Both the position numbers and the translations under genes were made by a program. Shown here piece after piece: positions 39,511 to 43,257 of a stretch of 43,257 nucleotides of DNA. Positions within the stretch are counted from its first letter, which is position 1; every line of letters begins with the position of its first letter. Source of the stretch: Mageeibacillus sp. UBA5770 (GTDB taxonomy: Bacteria; Bacillota_A; Clostridia; Saccharofermentanales; Saccharofermentanaceae); the NCBI GenBank assembly GCA_002418705.1, contig DIEQ01000077.1:11599-54855 (forward strand), given 5' to 3'. The notes beneath the pieces were generated by a model. It did not search any database, was not told the origin of the DNA, and worked only from the letters and a program-made list of their open reading frames with translations.

Positions 39511-40451
39511 AAGACAGCATGAAATCAAATCTGGCCAAAGCAGCACTTCTATTCACGACAATCATATGGGGCGGATCCTTCGTAGTTCTTAAAAATGCCG
39601 TTAATACGATGCCGTCCTTTTACGTCCTGGGGGTCAGAAGCGCGATTGCGGTCGTAATTCTATCAATTGTTTTCTGGAAACGGTTCAAAAAAATCAACCG
39701 CAGTTATATCCGGGAGGGCGGTGTCATGGGCACGCTTCTCTTTGTCGCCTTTGCCTTTCAGACGATCGGCCTGACGAGTACAACACCCGGTAAAAACGCT
39801 TTTCTGACTTCCGTATACTGCGTACTTGTCCCTTTTTTCTACTGGATATTTACCAGGATCAGACCCGACAGGTATAATGTCGGCGCTGCGATTCTCTGCA
39901 TCGCAGGCATAGGTTTTGTCTCACTGCGGGGTGAATCCCTCATATCAGGCGGGTCACTGATTGCAATAGGCGATGTACTTACTCTGATAAGCGGTGTTTT
40001 TTACGCGCTGCATATCGTAGCTGTTGCCAGATTCGCATCCGGAAAAGACGTTATCCTGCTGACGGTTATTCAATTTATCATGTACAGCATCCTATCCTGG
40101 ACCATGTGCCTGCTTTTCGAAAACGTCCCCGCATCCTTGACCGCTCCGGAAATTATAAGCCTGCTGTATCTCGGTGTATTCGCGACGGCGCTGGCGCTTC
40201 TTCTGCAGAGCATCGGTCAGAAATATACGCCGGCATCGCAGGCTGCTATTATTCTTTCCCTCGAGGGCATGTTCGGCGTGATTTTTTCCATGGCTTTTTA
40301 TGCCGAAAAACTGACGCCAAGGCTCGTTTTTGGGTTTTCACTGATCTTCGTATCCGTCCTTATTTCCGAAACAAAATTGATCGTAAATCCGGTTGCGTAT
40401 TTTCAGAATGTATATGCTAGAATAATAGATAAAAAGACGTCTCCTAAATAA
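39507..40451 (+). CDS. EamA-family (DMT superfamily) transporter
   Basis: A 314-residue membrane protein with ten helices made of two EamA repeats. The first has TIIWGGSFVVLKNAV and SAIAVVILSIVFWKRFK; the second ends with SQAAIILSLEGMFGVIFSMAFYAEKLTPR, the family's conserved helix pair. Such proteins export or import metabolites and amino acids by antiport or facilitated diffusion. Its start overlaps the Gx transporter's stop (ATGA), so it is the fourth gene of the apbE operon. The substrate is unknown. Confidence 0.88.
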   Translation: MKDSMKSNLAKAALLFTTIIWGGSFVVLKNAVNTMPSFYVLGVRSAIAVVILSIVFWKRFKKINRSYIREGGVMGTLLFVAFAFQTIGLTSTTPGKNAFLTSVYCVLVPFFYWIFTRIRPDRYNVGAAILCIAGIGFVSLRGESLISGGSLIAIGDVLTLISGVFYALHIVAVARFASGKDVILLTVIQFIMYSILSWTMCLLFENVPASLTAPEIISLLYLGVFATALALLLQSIGQKYTPASQAAIILSLEGMFGVIFSMAFYAEKLTPRLVFGFSLIFVSVLISETKLIVNPVAYFQNVYARIIDKKTSPK

Positions 40452-40488
40452 TCCGTACGCAGGATTTTTGCTTGTTGGAGGCAAGGAT

Positions 40489-41289
40489 ATGAAGCAGCCC
40501 GACAATCCGTTCTGGCCCAGAAAGAGCATTCTCAATCCGGCTCCTCCACGGGAACCGTATGTTCCTGTCCGCCGTATCCGCAAATTGATTACGAGGGAAG
40601 AGCAGCGTGCAGTTGATGCAGCGGCTGTGGAGCAGTTTGGCATCCCTTTGATTCTGCTGATGGAGCATGCCGGGCTCGCTGTCGCCGAGACCTGTGAGAT
40701 TCTGGCCGGGGCAAAGACAACGCCGGTCCATGTTTTTGCCGGTAAGGGCAATAACGGCGGAGATGCCTATGTCTGTGCAAGGCTTCTGCACGGGCGGGGT
40801 TATCTTGTCACGGTCTGGGATTGTTATCCCGGTTTTCCATTTTCCGGATTGGTTCAGACTATGCGGAATGCCGTAATAGGACTTGGCATCCGCATCCGGC
40901 CTGCCGAAGAATTTGAACCGCTTAAGCTGTCAAGCGGGGTTTCACGGATGATTGATGAAAGAGTGTCCGGTATGCCCTGCGTGATTGTCGACGGAATTCT
41001 CGGCACCGGGTTTGAATACGCCCGTCCGCTTCCCCCGCAGATCCGGCAGATTACCAATCGTATTGATGAAGGCCGTCACCGCGGTGCACGCGTGATTGCG
41101 ATTGATATCCCGACTGGCGTGGATGCCGACACAGGAGAAGCAGATCCCTTTGCCGTTTCAGCGGACTGTACTGCGACCTTTGTCCTGCCGAAGCCCGGAC
41201 TGACAAAGGGCAGGGGCCGCGAGCTTGCCGGCCAGGTCAGGATTTTCCCGATCGGGCTGCCGATCGATTTTGCAGACAGAGCGCTCTAA
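40489..41289 (+). CDS. nnrE: NAD(P)H-hydrate epimerase (YjeF N-terminal domain)
   Basis: A 266-residue protein with only the epimerase half of the usual two-domain enzyme. It interconverts R- and S-NAD(P)HX, products of NAD(P)H damage. FAGKGNNGGDAYVCARLL is the substrate-binding loop, VDGILGTGFEYARP and AIDIPTGVDADTGE hold the catalytic Asp and metal-binding residues, and VLPKPGLTKGRGRELAGQV is the end of the domain. An N-terminal extension of about 45 residues is rich in Pro and Arg. The dehydratase NnrD is absent from this gene and must be elsewhere. The ATG follows GGAGG and continues the upstream cluster. Confidence 0.9.
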   Translation: MKQPDNPFWPRKSILNPAPPREPYVPVRRIRKLITREEQRAVDAAAVEQFGIPLILLMEHAGLAVAETCEILAGAKTTPVHVFAGKGNNGGDAYVCARLLHGRGYLVTVWDCYPGFPFSGLVQTMRNAVIGLGIRIRPAEEFEPLKLSSGVSRMIDERVSGMPCVIVDGILGTGFEYARPLPPQIRQITNRIDEGRHRGARVIAIDIPTGVDADTGEADPFAVSADCTATFVLPKPGLTKGRGRELAGQVRIFPIGLPIDFADRAL

Positions 41290-41438
41290 CCTGATCGAAT
41301 CACGTTGAATTATCTTTGCATCTGGCGGCAATAGATGCTCTTTAGTCCCATCACTATGTGTAGTAAAATATATGTACAGATCGTAATATTATGATTTTTA
41401 TTTCTGACTCTCAAATAGCATTACAGGAGTGACGATAT

Positions 41439-41954
41439 ATGGATAATGCAGCACTTAACAAAATCACATACGGACTATTCGTGACAGGTGTACAGGACAC
41501 CAACTGGTATGGCGGCAACATCATCGACGCCTTTATGCAGGTGACGCTCGACCCCCAGACGGTCATGTACAGCGCAATGAACAAGAACCGTACAACTGAA
41601 ATTCTGCTGGAAAAGGGAGAGTTCACTGTCTCGGTACTGCCGGCCGATGTCCATCCCTTTATTATTTCAAATTTCGGTTTCCAGAGCAGCCGGAAAGCTG
41701 ATAAATGGGCGAATGTCCCTTTCGATACCTCAGGCGGCCTCCCGATCCTCAAGGACGCAGCGGCATACTACCGCTGTAAAGTGATTGATTCAAGGGACTT
41801 GAAGACACACACTTTGTTTTTCTGCGATGTTGTTGAATCCTGGCTTGGTGAGAAAGAATCCTTAGTGTACGCAGACTACCAGAAATCCATGAAAGGAACA
41901 GCGATGTCTTCCTTTATGGAATTCCAGAAGACACACATATCGCCGGTCCTGTAA
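41439..41954 (+). CDS. Flavin reductase-like FMN-binding protein
   Basis: A 171-residue soluble protein of the flavin reductase-like split-barrel family. LFVTGVQDTNWYGGNIIDAF at the N-terminus aligns with the conserved FMN-binding strand and GN motif, followed by SAMNKNRTTEILLEKGEFTVSVL and the closing HTLFFCDVVESW segment. Relatives in Clostridia are often joined to rubredoxin; here no rubredoxin is fused and the protein is just the flavin domain. The start is an ATG after AGGAG. It could be an NADH- or rubredoxin-dependent oxidoreductase in oxygen or disulfide defence. Substrate uncertain. Confidence 0.85.
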   Translation: MDNAALNKITYGLFVTGVQDTNWYGGNIIDAFMQVTLDPQTVMYSAMNKNRTTEILLEKGEFTVSVLPADVHPFIISNFGFQSSRKADKWANVPFDTSGGLPILKDAAAYYRCKVIDSRDLKTHTLFFCDVVESWLGEKESLVYADYQKSMKGTAMSSFMEFQKTHISPVL

Positions 41955-41995
41955 ACGCTTATCCATCATGATTCACTTATAAGGAGGGCCCTATT

Positions 41996-43030
41996 ATGAA
42001 AATTGCATTCTTTGATGCGAAGCCCTATGACCGCGTATGGTTTGATGAGTATTCGAAGGAATACGGCTATACAATCAAGTACATTGAGAGCAGGCTCTCC
42101 CTCGAGACCGTCATTCTCGCAAAAGGATGTAATGCAGTATGCATATTTGTCAATGACACCATTGACAGGGATGTCGTCGATGAACTCGGCGTACTGGGTA
42201 TCAAGGCTGTTCTTCTGCGCTGCGCGGGCTTCAATAACGTAGACTTTGAAGCTGCCTTCAAAAAGGTTCATGTGATGCGCGTTCCGGCTTATTCGCCGTA
42301 TGCCGTTGCTGAATATGCGTGTGCGCTTCTTCTCTCCGTCAACAGAAAGACACACCGCGCCTATACCCGTACACGCGACTATAACTTCAACATCAACGGA
42401 CTCTCAGGTATGGATCTGCACGGCAAGACCGCCGGTGTCATCGGCACAGGCAAGATCGGCAGGATCATGATCGACATACTCCATGGCTTCGGCATGAATG
42501 TAATCGCATACGACCCGTTCCCAGCCAAAGATGTCGACTTCGAATATGTAACACTCGATAAGCTCTGGAAGCAGTCCGATGTTATTTCTCTGCACTGCCC
42601 GCTTACGCCCGAGAATTTTTACATTGTTAATGAAGCGTCCCTCGCGAAAATGAAGGACACCGCCATACTTATCAACACATCAAGAGGCGGGCTTGTCGAC
42701 ACGGCCGCCCTGATCGAAGCCGTCAAAAACCGCAGGATCGGCGGTGTCGGACTGGATGTATATGAAGAAGAGGATGAATACTTTTTTGAAGACAGGTCCA
42801 ATGATATCCTCGATGATGAAGCCCTTGTCCGCCTGATGAGCTTCCCGAATGTGCTTGTGACATCACATCAGGCTTTCTTTACGCAGGAGGCCATGCAGGC
42901 CATTGCAAGAACGACGCTTGATAATCTCCAGCGTTTTGAACGCGGCGACTTCCTTCTCAATGAGATCTGTTATCAGTGCGACGAAAAGGGCAGCTGTGAC
43001 CGCGAAGCTAAGCGGAAAAACTGCTTCTGA
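41996..43030 (+). CDS. ldhA: D-2-hydroxyacid dehydrogenase (probable D-lactate dehydrogenase)
   Basis: A 344-residue NAD-dependent enzyme reducing pyruvate or a related 2-keto acid. The Rossmann motif GTGKIGR is at about 150-156, the catalytic Arg in NTSRGGLVD, the Glu in GGVGLDVYEEE, and the catalytic His in LVTSHQAF. The long loop YEEEDEYFFEDRSNDILDDE is typical of LdhA-type enzymes. The C-terminus has an unusual Cys-rich tail, ICYQCDEKGSC ... NCF, which could bind metal or be redox-active. The start has AAGGAGGG. It is monocistronic with a clean terminator. The D-lactate assignment is likely but not proven. Confidence 0.88.
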   Translation: MKIAFFDAKPYDRVWFDEYSKEYGYTIKYIESRLSLETVILAKGCNAVCIFVNDTIDRDVVDELGVLGIKAVLLRCAGFNNVDFEAAFKKVHVMRVPAYSPYAVAEYACALLLSVNRKTHRAYTRTRDYNFNINGLSGMDLHGKTAGVIGTGKIGRIMIDILHGFGMNVIAYDPFPAKDVDFEYVTLDKLWKQSDVISLHCPLTPENFYIVNEASLAKMKDTAILINTSRGGLVDTAALIEAVKNRRIGGVGLDVYEEEDEYFFEDRSNDILDDEALVRLMSFPNVLVTSHQAFFTQEAMQAIARTTLDNLQRFERGDFLLNEICYQCDEKGSCDREAKRKNCF

Positions 43031-43086
43031 TCCTGCGCTGCAACCCTGTTGGGGGGGCAAAATGACACGCAATTATTTCCCGTAAT

Positions 43087-43111
43087 AAAAAGGAGCTTCG
43101 GCTCCTTTTTT
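43087..43111 (+). terminator. Terminator after the D-2-hydroxyacid dehydrogenase gene
   Basis: A stem AAAAAGGAGC / GCTCCTTTTT with a TTCG tetraloop and a following T. The A-rich 5' flank also gives a T-run on the other strand, so it may serve the convergent gene at the window's edge. Confidence 0.92.
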
Positions 43112-43120
43112 GCGGTCCTC

Positions 43121-43257
43121 TTATACTATGATGTTCGGTTGAAGCGTGCGGAGTTTCTGCGCCAGCAGCTGCAGGTCACCGTTTAATAATGCAGCGGACT
43201 TAATCCAGCCCTCGTGTTCAGGCAGATAGATCGGCGGCTCTTTGTACCGGTTCAGCA
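43121..43257 (-). CDS. Partial protein, C-terminal 44 residues only
   Basis: An open frame enters from the right edge on the minus strand and ends at a TAA (43123-43121). The visible end reads LNRYKEPPIYLPEHEGW followed by IKSAALLNGDLQLLAQKLRTL. Its amphipathic helical end and position facing the shared terminator suggest a real gene end. I do not recognise the family from this fragment. Confidence 0.5.
   Translation of the reverse strand, partial: LNRYKEPPIYLPEHEGWIKSAALLNGDLQLLAQKLRTLQPNIIV

Noticed and set aside
1..43257. CRISPR arrays, tRNA, rRNA or prophage genes
   Set aside because: No regularly spaced repeats, no cloverleaf-type or rRNA sequence, and no integrase or phage structural genes were seen on reading either strand.

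Overview
The window looks like chromosome from an anaerobic member of the Clostridia (Bacillota), probably Lachnospiraceae-like. This is inferred from strong AGGAGG-type ribosome binding sites, roughly balanced GC, an electron-bifurcating [FeFe]-hydrogenase operon, an anaerobic (CbiG-type) corrinoid pathway, a DUF2975/XRE pair, an ECF sigma factor with a DUF4367 partner, and an AhpF homologue with its thioredoxin-fold part at the C-terminus. No rRNA, tRNA, CRISPR array or complete insertion sequence was seen.

Layout. 1-2.3 kb (minus): an OmpR-type response regulator, an intramembrane-type histidine kinase and a truncated MacB/LolD-type ABC ATPase. 2.4-5.4 kb (plus): ferritin, then a DUF2975 / small XRE regulator / DUF4173 membrane-protein operon. 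5.6-9.8 kb: a sensor GGDEF-EAL protein and the AhpF-like flavoprotein. 9.85-13.3 kb: an ECF sigma factor, a DUF4367 anti-sigma candidate, a small secreted protein, a six-helix membrane protein and an ABC ATPase with eroded catalytic motifs. 13.3-13.8 kb: a hairpin-rich gene-free stretch. 13.8-17.6 kb: cbiG, hemL, an Lrp-type regulator and a LysE-type exporter. 17.7-18.2 kb (minus): a HIRAN-like protein. 18.5-27.5 kb: a lipoprotein with a propeller-like half and a solute-binding half, two MalF/MalG-type permeases, an HlyD-type adaptor and a MacB-periplasmic-core protein, running into cobO and cbiC. 27.7-37.0 kb (minus): a TnpB-family protein lacking the first RuvC aspartate, then (upstream in transcription) a SpoIIE-type phosphatase, a PAS-containing sensory-type hydrogenase, a small [2Fe-2S] ferredoxin and hydA, hydB, hydC. 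37.3-43.0 kb (plus): apbE, a NusG-II protein, a Gx transporter, an EamA transporter, NAD(P)HX epimerase, a flavin reductase-like protein and a D-2-hydroxyacid dehydrogenase. The window ends inside a minus-strand gene.

How parts connect. Two promoters 18 kb apart share one operator with identical spacing: GTGAC-N6-GTCAC-N7-GTCAC-N6-GTCAC-N10-(-10 box). One precedes the ABC ATPase beside the two-component system, and the other precedes the 18.5-kb lipoprotein/permease/adaptor operon. This suggests that one two-component system controls both and that their products act together. Likewise, two TGTAAC-N17-CGTTA elements lie in the ECF sigma locus, one inside the sigma gene ahead of the anti-sigma gene and one ahead of the secreted protein.

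The strongest candidates for undescribed biology are the nuclease-dead TnpB-like protein with a hairpin-rich 3' flank, the shared-operator hybrid transporter regulon, and a possible H-type pseudoknot in the hydCBA leader. All functional statements rest on reading motifs; no database search was run.
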